A stretch of 64,000 nucleotides of DNA from Syntrophomonas sp. (GCA_016841425.1 JAENZE010000004.1:28811-92810), one strand, 5' to 3'. Positions 8,582 through 18,857 are shown, numbered from the stretch's first letter. A program made the numbers and translations. Notes: a model not told the origin generated them from the letters alone.

Positions 8582-9847
8582 TTGCAGTGTTTAATAACAG
8601 GCATTACTCATAAAGGTGAAGGTGTGGCCAAAATAGATGGACAGGCTACCTTTATTCCGCTGGCTATTCCAGGTGAGACAGTGGAGATAACAATTGTTGA
8701 GAGGAAGAAAAATTATCAGCGTGCCCGTCTGGAAGAGGTAATAAACCCTTCTCCGGATAGGGCTGTTCCTGCTTGCCCGTATTTTCCGGAATGCGGCGGT
8801 TGTGCCTATCAACACATCAACTATGGCAGGCAATTACAGCTGAAAAGGGAAGTGGTGCAGAATAGCCTGCAGCGTATCGGCAACCTGGAGGTGGAAGTGA
8901 ATCCGGTGATGGGCATGGAACACCCCTGGCATTACCGAAATAAAGTAGAATGGCATACCGGCCTGGAATCCGGGCAGCCCAGATTGGGCTATTACCGTCA
9001 GGACAGCCACCGGCTTATCAGCATAGACAAGTGCCGGTTGATCAGCCGGGAAATGCAGGAATACAGCCGTTACATAAAAGATCATCTGCAAGAAGTGAAT
9101 GTTCCGGAGGGCTGCGAAGTTATCGTGCGTCAGTCAACCAGCAACGGAGAAATAATGATAGTTTTCGCAGGCCCGGGCAGCAGCGGCATACAGTTTGCTC
9201 CGATACTTAAGGACATGGAAGCTGCTGCCGTATATAGCGTGGATCAAGGCATAACCCGCCTTCATTACGGCAGCCAGACCCTCAACGAGACTGTAGGAGG
9301 CCTGGAGTTGGAGATAGCTCCGCTGGCCTTTTTTCAGGTTAATCATCTGCAGATGGAGAAGATGCTGGAGATTATTAGAGAATATGCCCGCCTGAATCCG
9401 GATGATACAATACTTGATGCCTATTGCGGCACCGGAACCATCGCCCTGGCCTTGGCCAGCTCAGTGCGCCGGGCAGTAGGGGTGGAAAGCTTTAAGGACT
9501 CGATAAAAAATGCCAAAAGAAATGCCTACCATAACAGTATTACCAACTGCAAGTTTATCAAAGGAGCCTGTGAAAAAATCGTGCCGGAGCTGGAAGAGAG
9601 TTTCGACGTGGTCATCCTGGACCCACCCCGGGCAGGATGCAAATCCCAATTAATCCAGGCAATAATTAACAAATCCCCCCGCAGCATAATCTATGTATCC
9701 TGCAACCCTGCAACTCTGGCCCGCGATCTGGCTCTGCTGGCGAAAGCGAATTATGTAGTAACCAAGGTTCAGCCTATTGATATGTTTCCGCAGACGAGCC
9801 ACGTTGAGACGGTGGTTCGGCTCGATCGGGAACAAACCACAAAATAA
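8582..9847 (+). CDS. 23S rRNA (uracil-5-)-methyltransferase, RlmD/RlmCD type
   Basis: SAM-dependent RNA 5-methyluridine methyltransferase of 421 residues. An N-terminal TRAM domain covers about residues 1-58; the iron-sulfur cysteines are C65, C71 and C74 (ACPYFPECGGC) with a fourth in SIDKC further on; the SAM motif is DAYCGTGTIALALA; the catalytic cysteine is in YVSCNPATLARDL; the conserved tail MFPQTSHVETVV closes the protein. It starts at TTG with GGAGG at 8568-8572. Which uridine it modifies cannot be told from sequence. The tail of a second gene of this family survives at 12585-12638. Confidence 0.9.
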   Translation: MQCLITGITHKGEGVAKIDGQATFIPLAIPGETVEITIVERKKNYQRARLEEVINPSPDRAVPACPYFPECGGCAYQHINYGRQLQLKREVVQNSLQRIGNLEVEVNPVMGMEHPWHYRNKVEWHTGLESGQPRLGYYRQDSHRLISIDKCRLISREMQEYSRYIKDHLQEVNVPEGCEVIVRQSTSNGEIMIVFAGPGSSGIQFAPILKDMEAAAVYSVDQGITRLHYGSQTLNETVGGLELEIAPLAFFQVNHLQMEKMLEIIREYARLNPDDTILDAYCGTGTIALALASSVRRAVGVESFKDSIKNAKRNAYHNSITNCKFIKGACEKIVPELEESFDVVILDPPRAGCKSQLIQAIINKSPRSIIYVSCNPATLARDLALLAKANYVVTKVQPIDMFPQTSHVETVVRLDREQTTK

Positions 9848-10129
9848 TGTGTATAGCCTATAATAGGGCACATTGTGGTGCTATATGTTCCCCCAGACAT
9901 CGAGGGTTGAGTGTGGGTAGATTGTCAAGATAAGAAAAATAAATTAATTTATTACCTTACGATTCTAAAAATAAATTTAATAGCAAGCTTGAACTGAGAG
10001 GAAGCGAAAACGACTGGAACATACAATTATTGAATCAAAGCAAGAATTGAAGGGAGTTCACAATATATCCCTCATATTAGAGATATGGAAGACTGATTAA
10101 CCGCCGGGGGTTCTATGGAGGTATAGCCT

Positions 10130-10702
10130 ATGGCAAGACGAATTTGTCCGCGATGCGGGTCACGGAATACAGCGATTATATTGAGGGGTATGCCCGTGTG
10201 GAGTCTTGAGTTGCAAGAAAAAATGGCTAAAGGTGAAGTCGTGGTTGGAGGGTGCTGCATCACTGATTGCGATCCCACCCATCACTGCAACAAATGCAAA
10301 ATAGACTTTAATAGACCAACAGGCGAAATGGAAATGCGGGTAAAGCAAGTTCATTTTTCGCCTGGCGGATACCATGGGGGGTATCAAGACTTGACAATCA
10401 TAAAAACAGGACTTGCGATTGTTGCTCGGTACTATCCGCCTTATGGTAATCCGGAATTAGTAGAGTACGAAAAAGAGCTTTCTTTTAACGAGTGGATGAA
10501 TTTTCTGCATGACTTATTTCGCTGCTACATCACCGACTGGAAGCAGGAATATGTTGATAAAAATGTCCTTGACGGAACCCAATGGGAACTAACTATTGAC
10601 TTTGATGAGGGCATGAAGCTAAGAAGGTATGGCAGCAATGATTATCCACCACACTGGAAAAAGATGCTGGCTGTTTTTAAAAAATATGAGATATTGGGCT
10701 AA
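10130..10702 (+). CDS. hypothetical protein with zinc-ribbon-like cysteines
   Basis: A 190-residue protein I do not recognise. The N terminus has two cysteine pairs, CPRCG at residues 6-10 and CNKC near residue 63, with an intervening GGCCITDCDPTHHC, suggesting zinc binding. The remainder is hydrophilic and rich in tryptophan and tyrosine with no further motif. It starts at ATG behind GGAGGT. The 282-base gap upstream holds no recognised gene and no clear terminator for the RlmD-type gene. Confidence 0.6.
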   Translation: MARRICPRCGSRNTAIILRGMPVWSLELQEKMAKGEVVVGGCCITDCDPTHHCNKCKIDFNRPTGEMEMRVKQVHFSPGGYHGGYQDLTIIKTGLAIVARYYPPYGNPELVEYEKELSFNEWMNFLHDLFRCYITDWKQEYVDKNVLDGTQWELTIDFDEGMKLRRYGSNDYPPHWKKMLAVFKKYEILG

Positions 10703-10880
10703 ACATAAATCTTAATACAATTTAATCTTTGTTTTTTAGAAAAATCAAATAATCATTTTCCATATCCTATCCTTATGGGCGTCATACCAATCATTTTGTC
10801 TAAGGTTTAATAATTGGCTGATAAGTTTATTTCTGCCAAGGCTTATAATGGGGTATTATTTTTTCAAAGGAGATTTTGCC

Positions 10881-11534
10881 ATGATGAAGTTTTTCAAGCG
10901 GTTTCAAGACTTAGGAATCGAAGGTGATAAAGCAAAATATTATGACCAAATGACTCGTGAACATCGCATTGGCGAGATGCGGGAACAAGCAAATGAGGTA
11001 AACAAGTATATTAAAGACGGAGATTCCGTTCTTGAAATAGCCCCAGGTGCGGGCTATCTTTCAATTGAACTATCTAAACTTGGGAATTATAAAATAACAG
11101 GAATGGATATAAGTAATGATCTCGTAGAAATTTGTACCAAAAACGCCATGGAGGCGAGCGTTCAAATCGATTTCCTACAAGGAAATGTATCTAATATGCC
11201 CTTTCAATCAGATACATTTAATTTTATTCTTTGTGTTCTCGCCTTTAAAAATTTCAAAGAGCCACTTAAGGCATTGGAAGAGATGCACAGGGTATTGAAG
11301 TTGGGTGGCACAGTTCTGATTATGGACTTAAACAGAAAAGCCTCAATGAAAGCAACCAAAAAAGTTGCAGAAAATATGGGGTTAAAGGGGATGGCGGCAT
11401 ACTTTGCTGGATTAATACAAAGAAGTGGTTCTTACACCAGAAATGAATTTGAAACCTTTATCTCTCAAACAGAATTTAATGAATTCACAATAAAAGAAAC
11501 TAACATGGGGTTCTCTATATACTTACATAAATAG
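10881..11534 (+). CDS. class I SAM-dependent methyltransferase
   Basis: A 217-residue methyltransferase with the Rossmann motif I VLEIAPGAGYLSIEL, motif II around ITGMDISNDLVEI, and the post-II segment FNFILCVLAFKNFKEP; it resembles UbiE/Methyltransf_11 proteins. The substrate is unknown. ATG 10881 is chosen because AAAGGAGA ends 7 bases before it; an upstream in-frame ATG at 10848 would place the ribosome site inside the gene. It is a single gene without obvious operon partners. Confidence 0.8.
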   Translation: MMKFFKRFQDLGIEGDKAKYYDQMTREHRIGEMREQANEVNKYIKDGDSVLEIAPGAGYLSIELSKLGNYKITGMDISNDLVEICTKNAMEASVQIDFLQGNVSNMPFQSDTFNFILCVLAFKNFKEPLKALEEMHRVLKLGGTVLIMDLNRKASMKATKKVAENMGLKGMAAYFAGLIQRSGSYTRNEFETFISQTEFNEFTIKETNMGFSIYLHK

Positions 11535-11648
11535 TATAAAGTATATAATTATCTAGTAATGATCCAGCGATATGATAGCCTTGAAGCGTTTAAACGGCTC
11601 GGCATCGAGCAATTCTGATTGTGTGATAAATTCAAATAGGGGACAAGT

Positions 11649-12040
11649 ATGCCAAAAGCACGAAAGATGCTCAGCGACTGGAAAGCACCGTATATTCAGC
11701 CGCTTATGAAATTCATTGAAACGCAGAGCAAGTCAACGCTTGCGCATTGGGCGGTTGATTATGTCGAGCGTGTTATTTTGCCGCTCTGGAATAAGTATTA
11801 CCCATACGATCAGCGTCCACAAAATGCGCTGAACGCCGCTCGGGAGTGGTTATCGGGAGCAATAAAACTACCCCCAGCCAAAAAAGTAATCCTTGATTGC
11901 CATGCGGCCGCGCGCGAAGCAGACGGGAATTCTGTTGCGCAAACCGCCGCAAGGGCGATCGGTCAATGCGCATCCACCATCCATTCAGCACGGCATTGTA
12001 TCGGGCTTGCCTTTAACAAGGATTTCATAGGAAATACTGT
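11649..12040 (+). pseudogene. truncated Imm-5-like immunity protein gene
   Basis: The first about 130 codons encode an alanine-rich helical protein resembling the Imm-5 (putative immunity protein) family: ALNAAREWLSGAIKLPPA, AAAREADGNSVAQTAARA and ASTIHSARHCIGLAF. Around 12040 the similarity stops and, in another frame, the tail of a DUF3795 gene begins, so the reading frame then runs on into unrelated out-of-frame sequence to 12158. The start has a weak AGGGGA site. Base composition is higher in G+C than its neighbours, as in transferred DNA. Probably inactive. Confidence 0.6.
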
Positions 12041-12041
12041 A

Positions 12042-12379
12042 TCGGATGTTTGCCGCGAGGTGAAAACTGTACCCATATGGCTACTAAGTGTGACCTTCTG
12101 GGCAAAGGGCTGGTTCGTTTTTGTTTTGAATGCGAAAGCTTCCCGTGCAATCGGCTGAAATCTCTTGATAAGCGTTACCGCACCAAATACCATTTAAGCA
12201 TGATCGAAAACCTAAAGTATATCGAGGAAAATGGCATAGATAGGTTCTTGGAGAATGAAGAAATAAAGTGGCGCTGTTCAGAATGCGATGACATTATATG
12301 TTGTCACAATGGGTTGTGTCTTAATTGCAGTCTCGACAAATTGCTACAGAATAAAAAATATCGCTGGAATGAGGAGTAG
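12042..12379 (+). pseudogene. 5'-truncated DUF3795 gene (paralogue of 40175-40621)
   Basis: From about 12042 the DNA and the +2 frame match the intact DUF3795 gene at 40175-40621, starting inside its CPGCLPRGKNC region and continuing to the same C terminus. Shared blocks include CDLLGKGLVRFC, LDKRYRTKYHLSMIENLK and the final HNGLCLNC. The N-terminal 45 or so residues, with the first cysteine cluster, are missing. A TTG at 12050 could start a 109-residue product behind a GATG-rich context but no good ribosome site is seen. Confidence 0.75.
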
Positions 12380-12584
12380 ATCCATACGCTTAAAATTAAT
12401 TACCATGCGGGTGATACGATGACAATATAGAGAATGCCCTACGCGGATTGTGTTTGAGCGACATGGTTGACATGTTCTACCTAACATCATTTTCAGATAA
12501 ACAGCCAAAGCCAGAACAAGGTTGTTGAGCTTTTCGGGCAACCTTATTGAACCCCATGAACGTAACTGCACTACATATGTATGT

Positions 12585-12638
12585 ATCTTCCCTGGAACGA
12601 GCCGCGTTGAGACAGTCGTGTTGATAGAGCGGAAATAA
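12585..12638 (+). pseudogene. C-terminal remnant of an RlmD/RlmCD-type methyltransferase
   Basis: The frame reads IFPGTSRVETVVLIERK then stop, matching the diagnostic tail of this family (compare MFPQTSHVETVVRLDR in the gene at 8582-9847). Nothing of the rest of the gene is visible. The remaining DNA of 12380-12901 holds no other recognised coding sequence; a GGGGACGG core typical of the RAYT palindromes occurs at 12698-12705. Confidence 0.6.
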
Positions 12639-12732
12639 GGCTAAATCCATGCTTGGGGGCATAATAAATTTTAAAAAAAACCAGGCGAATAGTAAGTGGG
12701 GACGGTTTGAAGTGAATCAACTTATGGATTAA

Positions 12733-12764
12733 ATGAGGGCTTTCGTATAAGGCTCTCATTTTTT
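12733..12764 (+). terminator. rho-independent terminator
   Basis: ATGAGGGC (12733-12740) pairs with GCTCTCAT (12752-12759) with one G-T pair, followed by T to 12764. It insulates the glycogen cluster from upstream transcription. Confidence 0.75.
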
Positions 12765-12901
12765 ATGAAACATCAGTAGTCTAATGCATTCATCCTAATA
12801 ATTTGGAAATACTGATTAGGGATTAGAATGATTACTAAAATTATGTGTATTAATAACTTGATCAAATATCTTTCCGGATAATACCTTAAGGAGGTTGATC
12901 G

Positions 12902-15331
12902 ATGTTTGCAGATAAAGACAGTTTTATGAATGACTTTTCCTTGAAATTCCTAAAGTTTCAAGGAAAGCCCGTAAGCGAAGGTACATCAAAAGAGTATTAT
13001 GAAACTCTGGTTCGTTTAATTAAAGACAAAATAGGTATTAATTGGGCTGCAGCAAATGAACGACATTCTGGTTCCCAAAGTAAGCAGGTTTATTATTTTT
13101 CTATGGAATTCTTAATTGGAAGAATTTTAGAGTACTATCTGATTAATTTTGGGGTTCAAGATATAGTGCGTAGAGGTCTGGAACAGTTTGGTATATCTTT
13201 TGAAGATGTTATGAAACAGGAACCAGATGCCGGCTTGGGAAATGGAGGGTTAGGGAGACTGGCAGCTTGCTATCTGGACTCCATGGCTTTTCTGAAAATT
13301 CGCGGACACGGAAACGGGATTCGCTATAAATATGGACTTTTTGAGCAGAAACTAGTTGATGGATATCAGGTAGAAGTTCCGGATAATTGGTTGAAAAATG
13401 GCTATGCGTGGGAGGTAAGAAAACCAGAGAAAGCGGTTGTAGTCAAACTCAAAGGAAAAGTCAGAACAGAGATGACTAATGACAAATTGATTTTCATCCA
13501 CGAGAACTATGATTCGGTACTTGCTGTTCCCTATGATATTCCGATTACTGGTTTTGATAACAGCTTTATAATAAACAATCTGCGGATATGGAGTGCAGAA
13601 CCACTGACGGATGAAATTGATCTGGTATCCTTTAACCGTGGCGATTATTCCAAGGCTATAAAGTATAAAACTGAAGTCGAAGCGATCTCCAATATTCTTT
13701 ATCCGGAGAGCAGCAGTTTAGCCGGAAAAGAACTTCGTTTAAAGCAAGAGTATTTCTTTGTTGCTGCCGGAGTGGGCAGTATAGTTCGTTCTTTTAAGAA
13801 AAGAAACTATTCCTTTAAAGACTTTACAAATAAGATTGCTATTCATATTAATGATACCCACCCTGCCCTTTGTGTTCCTGAATTAATGAGAATATTGATT
13901 GATGAAGAGGGGCTGGGTTGGGACGAAGCCTGGAATATTACGGTGAATACCTGTTCCTTTACTAATCATACGGTTTTACCTGAAGCTTTGGAGTACTGGG
14001 ATGTGGACTTGTTTTATTATATTCTGCCGCGGATTTATATGATTATTGAGGAGATTGATCAACGGTTTAGAATGGAGATTAATAGAAGATTCACTGATAA
14101 TAAGGATTTAGCCAATAGAATAGCAATAATTCGTGATGGAACAATAGATATGGCTAGTTTGGCGATAATAGGAAGTAATTCTGTAAACGGAGTTTCGAAA
14201 CAGCATTCGGAGATCCTAAAAAGTCATCTTTTTAGCCATTTTTACAGGATATATCCGGTCAAATTTACCAATGTAACCAACGGCATTAGTTACAGGAGAT
14301 TTTTATTGAAGGCAAATCCGGACTTGTCGCAATTAATTAGCAGTGTTATAGGGGAACATTGGAAGTACGATGCTAATGAACTTGAAAAATTGTTAATCTA
14401 CAAAAATAATGATGAGTTTTTAAAACAGTTAGAAAATATTCGTTATCAAAATAAATCTAGATTAGCAAAATATATTTATGAACAACAAGGTATTGCTGTT
14501 GATCCTAATTCCATTTTTGATATTCAGGTTAAGAGATTTCATGGTTATAAGAGACAGCTAATGAATATTCTGCGAATTATGGATCTTTACAATCAATTGA
14601 AGGAACATCGAGAACTGCGAATCAATCCCTTTACCTTTATTTTTGGGGGAAAAGCGTCACCCGGGTACCATTTTGCAAAAGCGGTTATTAAATTGATTAA
14701 TTCCGCGGCTGGGATTATTAATGAAGACAAGGATTTGAATGGGTTAATAAAAGTTGTTTTTCTTAGGGAATTCAACGTTTCAAAGGGAGAACTCGTTTAT
14801 CCCGCATGTGATATTAGTGAACAAATTTCAACGGCCAGCCGGGAAGCCTCCGGAACCGGCAACATGAAATTTATGATAAATGGGGCAATTACTCTGGGAA
14901 CACTTGACGGAGCAAACGTTGAAATAAGAAATGCGGTAGGAGATGAAAATATCGAAATCTTTGGCCTTACATCGGAAGAAGTTTTGGAGTATTACAACCA
15001 CGGCGGCTATAATCCCTGGGATGAATACTATGAAAAACCCCGGTTGAAGAAGGTTATAGATCAAATGGTTAATGGGTTCTTTGTAAAAGAAAACGGGGAT
15101 TTTAGAATTTTGCACGATTCATTATTACGGGATAATGATCAGTTTTTTGTATTAAGGGATTTTTCTTCTTATAACGAGGCTTGGTACCGGTTAAACCAAA
15201 AGTACAATAATAAAAAAGAATGGTTTGGTTCGGCTCTGACCAATATCGCTAAAGCCGGTATATTTTCCAGCGATAGATCAATCAGAGATTATTCCGATAA
15301 CATCTGGAAAATAAAATACAGAAAAGTATAG
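12902..15331 (+). CDS. glgP: glycogen phosphorylase
   Basis: Releases glucose-1-phosphate from the non-reducing ends of glycogen. At 809 residues it is full length for GT35. Clear blocks are the N-terminal YYFSMEFLIGR, the DAGLGNGGLGRLAACYLDS segment, the inter-domain IHINDTHPAL, the VKRFHGYKRQ block and the PLP lysine site SGTGNMKFMINGALT-like sequence (here EASGTGNMKFMINGA). The AAGGAGG site at 12889-12895 sets the ATG. It leads the gene cluster and is followed by glgA after about 30 bases. Confidence 0.95.
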   Translation: MFADKDSFMNDFSLKFLKFQGKPVSEGTSKEYYETLVRLIKDKIGINWAAANERHSGSQSKQVYYFSMEFLIGRILEYYLINFGVQDIVRRGLEQFGISFEDVMKQEPDAGLGNGGLGRLAACYLDSMAFLKIRGHGNGIRYKYGLFEQKLVDGYQVEVPDNWLKNGYAWEVRKPEKAVVVKLKGKVRTEMTNDKLIFIHENYDSVLAVPYDIPITGFDNSFIINNLRIWSAEPLTDEIDLVSFNRGDYSKAIKYKTEVEAISNILYPESSSLAGKELRLKQEYFFVAAGVGSIVRSFKKRNYSFKDFTNKIAIHINDTHPALCVPELMRILIDEEGLGWDEAWNITVNTCSFTNHTVLPEALEYWDVDLFYYILPRIYMIIEEIDQRFRMEINRRFTDNKDLANRIAIIRDGTIDMASLAIIGSNSVNGVSKQHSEILKSHLFSHFYRIYPVKFTNVTNGISYRRFLLKANPDLSQLISSVIGEHWKYDANELEKLLIYKNNDEFLKQLENIRYQNKSRLAKYIYEQQGIAVDPNSIFDIQVKRFHGYKRQLMNILRIMDLYNQLKEHRELRINPFTFIFGGKASPGYHFAKAVIKLINSAAGIINEDKDLNGLIKVVFLREFNVSKGELVYPACDISEQISTASREASGTGNMKFMINGAITLGTLDGANVEIRNAVGDENIEIFGLTSEEVLEYYNHGGYNPWDEYYEKPRLKKVIDQMVNGFFVKENGDFRILHDSLLRDNDQFFVLRDFSSYNEAWYRLNQKYNNKKEWFGSALTNIAKAGIFSSDRSIRDYSDNIWKIKYRKV

Positions 15332-15364
15332 GCTTAGTATTATAAAAAAAGGAGATGCAGTTTG

Positions 15365-16798
15365 ATGAAAGTCTTATTTTGTATTTCGGAAGCATATCCT
15401 TTCGGGAAAACCGGAGGCTTAGGAGAGGTTGGAGGTAGTCTTCCTGCTGCGCTTAACGGCAGAAAAACCAATGTTCGGGTTGTTATGCCCAAATATGGGT
15501 CAATTCCAAGTGATGTTTTAGAAAAGGCAAGGCTTATTGCTGCATTTAGGGTTCAGATGGGTTGGAGAAACCAGTACTGCGGGCTGGAAGAACTTGTGCA
15601 CAACGGAATTCATTATTATTTAATAGATAATGAGTTTTATTTTAAACGCAATGAGTTATATGGGTATGGTGACGATGCGGAGCGCTTTGCTTTCTTCAGT
15701 AAGGCGGTTTTGGAAAGTTTGGTTTATATGGAGGGCTTCAAGCCCGACATTGTTCATTGTCATGACTGGCATACCGCCTTGATTCCCTATTTTATGAAAG
15801 TTATGTTTACAGACAATCCGCTTTATTATGGAATAAAAACCATATTTACAATTCATAACTTAAATTATCAGGGCGTTTTTCCCGAACACTTTTTTTATGA
15901 CGTTCTCGGACTTGGAGAAAACCGCTATGCTTGGGAGATGATTGAGTACTCCGGCGGTGTTAATTTTATGAAGGCGGCAATTAAAACAGCGGATATCATA
16001 ACAACGGTCAGCCCTACCTATGCGCAGGAAATAAAAAATTCATTTAATAACGAAACCCTGGAACAGTTGATTAGGGAGCGAAGTGATGAACTGTATGGAA
16101 TCCTCAATGCGATTGATACCGAAAAATATAATCCCAAGCATGATCCATTAATTTTCACCAATTACCGGTCTTCGATAAGTAAAAAAGAACAAAACAAAAT
16201 TCAACTCCAGGAGATACTGCATCTTCAGACCAACGGAAATATACCGCTTATAGCTTTTATATCACAGTTTGCCGATAAAAAAGGGCTTGACTTAATATTG
16301 GGTACTTTGGGTGAAATCCTGTCTCTGGATATCCAATTGGTTATTCTGGGAGTCGGAGATGAAAGACACGACCATATGCTTAATCATTTTGCGCAGGTAT
16401 ATGCAGACAAGGTGGCTGTAAAATATGTCTATGATGAAGGTATGGCCCATAAAATCTATGCCGCAGCTGATATTATGCTAGTGCCATCTCTTTTTGAACC
16501 TTGCGGATTATCACAGATGATTGGTATGCGTTATGGCGTTGTCCCCGTTGTACGGGAGACAGGGGGATTAAAAGATACAGTTATTCCTTATGATGAAAAC
16601 CAAAGCGAGGGAAATGGATTTAGTTTTATACATTATAATACGGAAGAGTTTTTAATGGCCCTTCAGAAAGCGGTAAAAATCTATAGTGAAGATAAAAATG
16701 TATGGAAAGGTTTGGTGGAAAATGCCCGCAAAGGTGATTTTAGCTGGGATAAATCTGCAGCAAAATATAAAGAAATCTATGAAAATTTGATTATTTAA
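15365..16798 (+). CDS. glgA: glycogen synthase (GT5)
   Basis: Extends alpha-1,4-glucan from an NDP-glucose donor, classically ADP-glucose. The 477 residues begin with the donor-binding motif EAYPFGKTGGLGEVGGSLP (KTGGL), followed by IVHCHDWHTALIPY, and end with the VPSLFEPCGLSQMIGMRYG and RETGGLKDTV blocks of the GT5 family. A TTG at 15362 is in frame, but ATG 15365 is the likelier start behind AAAGGAG. It follows glgP in the same operon and ends 16 bases from the convergent branching enzyme gene. Confidence 0.93.
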   Translation: MKVLFCISEAYPFGKTGGLGEVGGSLPAALNGRKTNVRVVMPKYGSIPSDVLEKARLIAAFRVQMGWRNQYCGLEELVHNGIHYYLIDNEFYFKRNELYGYGDDAERFAFFSKAVLESLVYMEGFKPDIVHCHDWHTALIPYFMKVMFTDNPLYYGIKTIFTIHNLNYQGVFPEHFFYDVLGLGENRYAWEMIEYSGGVNFMKAAIKTADIITTVSPTYAQEIKNSFNNETLEQLIRERSDELYGILNAIDTEKYNPKHDPLIFTNYRSSISKKEQNKIQLQEILHLQTNGNIPLIAFISQFADKKGLDLILGTLGEILSLDIQLVILGVGDERHDHMLNHFAQVYADKVAVKYVYDEGMAHKIYAAADIMLVPSLFEPCGLSQMIGMRYGVVPVVRETGGLKDTVIPYDENQSEGNGFSFIHYNTEEFLMALQKAVKIYSEDKNVWKGLVENARKGDFSWDKSAAKYKEIYENLII

Positions 16799-16814
16799 AG
16801 CTCAGGTTATTTAA

Positions 16815-18857
16815 TCAAACCTTTTGATCAATAGCTTCTAAAACCATTGCAGTACGGCTGGGGGTGTATATTGTAAATCCCGGCTTATTGTTTCTTTCGT
16901 AAAGTTTTTGGGTATGATAAACGTAGTTCATGGCAATTCTGCCAAAACCTCCATACTCAGGTTCGTCAGTATTGAATATAACCTGATATAGACCGTGTTC
17001 TAATACAGGTAAGGCAAAATCCGGGAAAGATTTAGCCGGATTAAAATTAAATAAAAAAATCAGACCATTTTTTTCATAGGCTAAAACATTATTTTCTTCA
17101 TCTATCCAAAGGTTAAATAAATCCTCAGCCTGCATTAACTGGTGATGTTTAACAAAACTAATCATATCCATATCAAATTTTGCCAGGTCTGAAAACAGAA
17201 GTTCCTGATTATCCATAAGGCTCCATCGTCTGCAGGCATATTTGAAACTCCAATTATTGGCCATTCTTGGAAAGTCAATCCATTCCGGGTGGCCGAATTC
17301 GTTGCCCATAAAATTTAAATACCCTTGACCTACAATGGTTAGAGTCAGAAACCTTATTAGTTTACTTAAAGCAATCGCCCTGGAGATAATCAGGTTTTGA
17401 TCATCTTTCCTCATATGCCAGTACATTTCTTGATCAGCTAGTCTAAAAATTAAGGTCTTATCCCCGACAAGAGCTTGATCATGCGATTCTGCGTAACCAA
17501 TAGTCTTTTCTTGGGGCCGGTGGCTGGTTAATTCATACCATATTTGGCGCATGCTCCATTCTTCGTCCTTACGTTCCTTAATTAGTTTAATCCAAAGATC
17601 GGGAACCCCCATAGACAGTCGGTAGTCAAAACCTATGCCCCCGTCAGCTACCGGTAAACACATACCTGGCATTCCGCTCATATCTTCGGCAATGGTAATA
17701 GCATTGGGACGTACTTCCCGAATCAAGTCATTCGCAAACTGCAGATAAGTAACCGCATCTAAATCAGTATCATAACTAAAGTACTTGCTGTAGTCTGTGA
17801 AGGCTGCTCCGAGACCCTGATGATGGTACAACATTGAGGTTACCCCGTCGAAGCGAAAACCATCAAAATGATACTCTTCAAGCCAAAATTTAATATTCGA
17901 AAGTAAAAAATGAAGTACTTCGTGTTTACCATAATCAAAAAGTTTAGTTCTCCATTCTGGATGGTTACCGCGGGAACCTTCATGGAAGAATTGATAATTA
18001 GTTCCATCAAAACAATTAATGCCTTCAATATAATTATCACAGGCATGAGAGTGAACGAGATCCATTAAAACAATTAGCTCCATGGAATGAGCAGTATCAA
18101 CCAATTCCTTTAAATCGTCCGGTGTACCAAACCAAGAGGACGCCGCAAAGAAATTTGTTACTTGATAACCAAAAGAAGCATAGTAGGGATGCTGCATGAT
18201 GGCCATTATTTGCAGGGCATTGTAGCCTGCTTTTTTAATTCTGGGGAGAATATTAGCTGTAAATTCCCTAAATGAACCAATATCTTCTTTCTCTTGTGCC
18301 ATACCAATATGCAGCTCATAGATAAACAGCCCAGATGAATGGTCTGGGTTAAATTTCTGATCATGCCATCTGTACTCTTCCTCAGGCTCCCATATTTGCC
18401 CTGCAAAACCACAAGTAACAGGATTTTGTACTGTCCGCTTTATATAAAGGGGTAATCTGTCATTTTCCGTGCCGTTGGCTTTTATTCGGACTTTTACCAG
18501 GGATAAATGTTTTAGCGCGTTATTGTCATTCAAAAAGATTTCCCATATACCGTCTGCCTTCTTTTTTAATGGATGACTGCTTGGATTCCAGCCGTTAAAA
18601 TCACCTAATAGAAAAAGTTCTTCTGCACCGGGGGCCCATTCGCGATAGAACCAACCATTTTCAACTTTATGAAAACCATAAAACAAGTGTCCATTTGCAA
18701 AAGCGTTAAAGTTTGAATGTCTGCCAAGCAAACCTTCTTTTTTTATATAATACCTGAACATTCGGTTTTGAAGATTCTCTGTGTATGGTTTTAGATAGGG
18801 ATCAATCTCCAGTATCTTTAGCCTTAGCCTATCATCATTTAAAAGCCTATTTTGCAT
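16815..18857 (-). CDS. glgB: 1,4-alpha-glucan branching enzyme (GH13_8-like)
   Basis: Introduces alpha-1,6 branches into glycogen. The 680-residue sequence resembles the eukaryotic-type GH13 subfamily more than classic bacterial GlgB: FGYQVTNFFAASSWFGTPDD, LMDLVHSHAC and the DGFRFDGVTSMLYHHQG block. The catalytic residues are visible: nucleophile Asp in FRFDGV, acid/base Glu in TIAEDMSG, and the stabilising Asp in AESHDQAL. An N-terminal CBM48-like segment (WAPGAEELFLLGDFNGW) precedes the barrel. It sits on the opposite strand between glgA and the GT4 gene, so it needs its own promoter, probably in 18858-19024 shared back to back with the GT4 gene. Confidence 0.9.
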   Translation of the reverse strand: MQNRLLNDDRLRLKILEIDPYLKPYTENLQNRMFRYYIKKEGLLGRHSNFNAFANGHLFYGFHKVENGWFYREWAPGAEELFLLGDFNGWNPSSHPLKKKADGIWEIFLNDNNALKHLSLVKVRIKANGTENDRLPLYIKRTVQNPVTCGFAGQIWEPEEEYRWHDQKFNPDHSSGLFIYELHIGMAQEKEDIGSFREFTANILPRIKKAGYNALQIMAIMQHPYYASFGYQVTNFFAASSWFGTPDDLKELVDTAHSMELIVLMDLVHSHACDNYIEGINCFDGTNYQFFHEGSRGNHPEWRTKLFDYGKHEVLHFLLSNIKFWLEEYHFDGFRFDGVTSMLYHHQGLGAAFTDYSKYFSYDTDLDAVTYLQFANDLIREVRPNAITIAEDMSGMPGMCLPVADGGIGFDYRLSMGVPDLWIKLIKERKDEEWSMRQIWYELTSHRPQEKTIGYAESHDQALVGDKTLIFRLADQEMYWHMRKDDQNLIISRAIALSKLIRFLTLTIVGQGYLNFMGNEFGHPEWIDFPRMANNWSFKYACRRWSLMDNQELLFSDLAKFDMDMISFVKHHQLMQAEDLFNLWIDEENNVLAYEKNGLIFLFNFNPAKSFPDFALPVLEHGLYQVIFNTDEPEYGGFGRIAMNYVYHTQKLYERNNKPGFTIYTPSRTAMVLEAIDQKV

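Noticed and set aside
11559..11618. Short frame YDSLEAFKRLGIEQF before the Imm-5-like gene
   Set aside because: It is 19 codons long, without a ribosome site or recognised family; possibly a gene tail but too weak to list.
12585..12662. Other open frames in the debris region 12380-12660
   Set aside because: Short frames such as NSQSQNKVVELFGQP look protein-like but match nothing I recognise; only the RlmD-type tail was kept.
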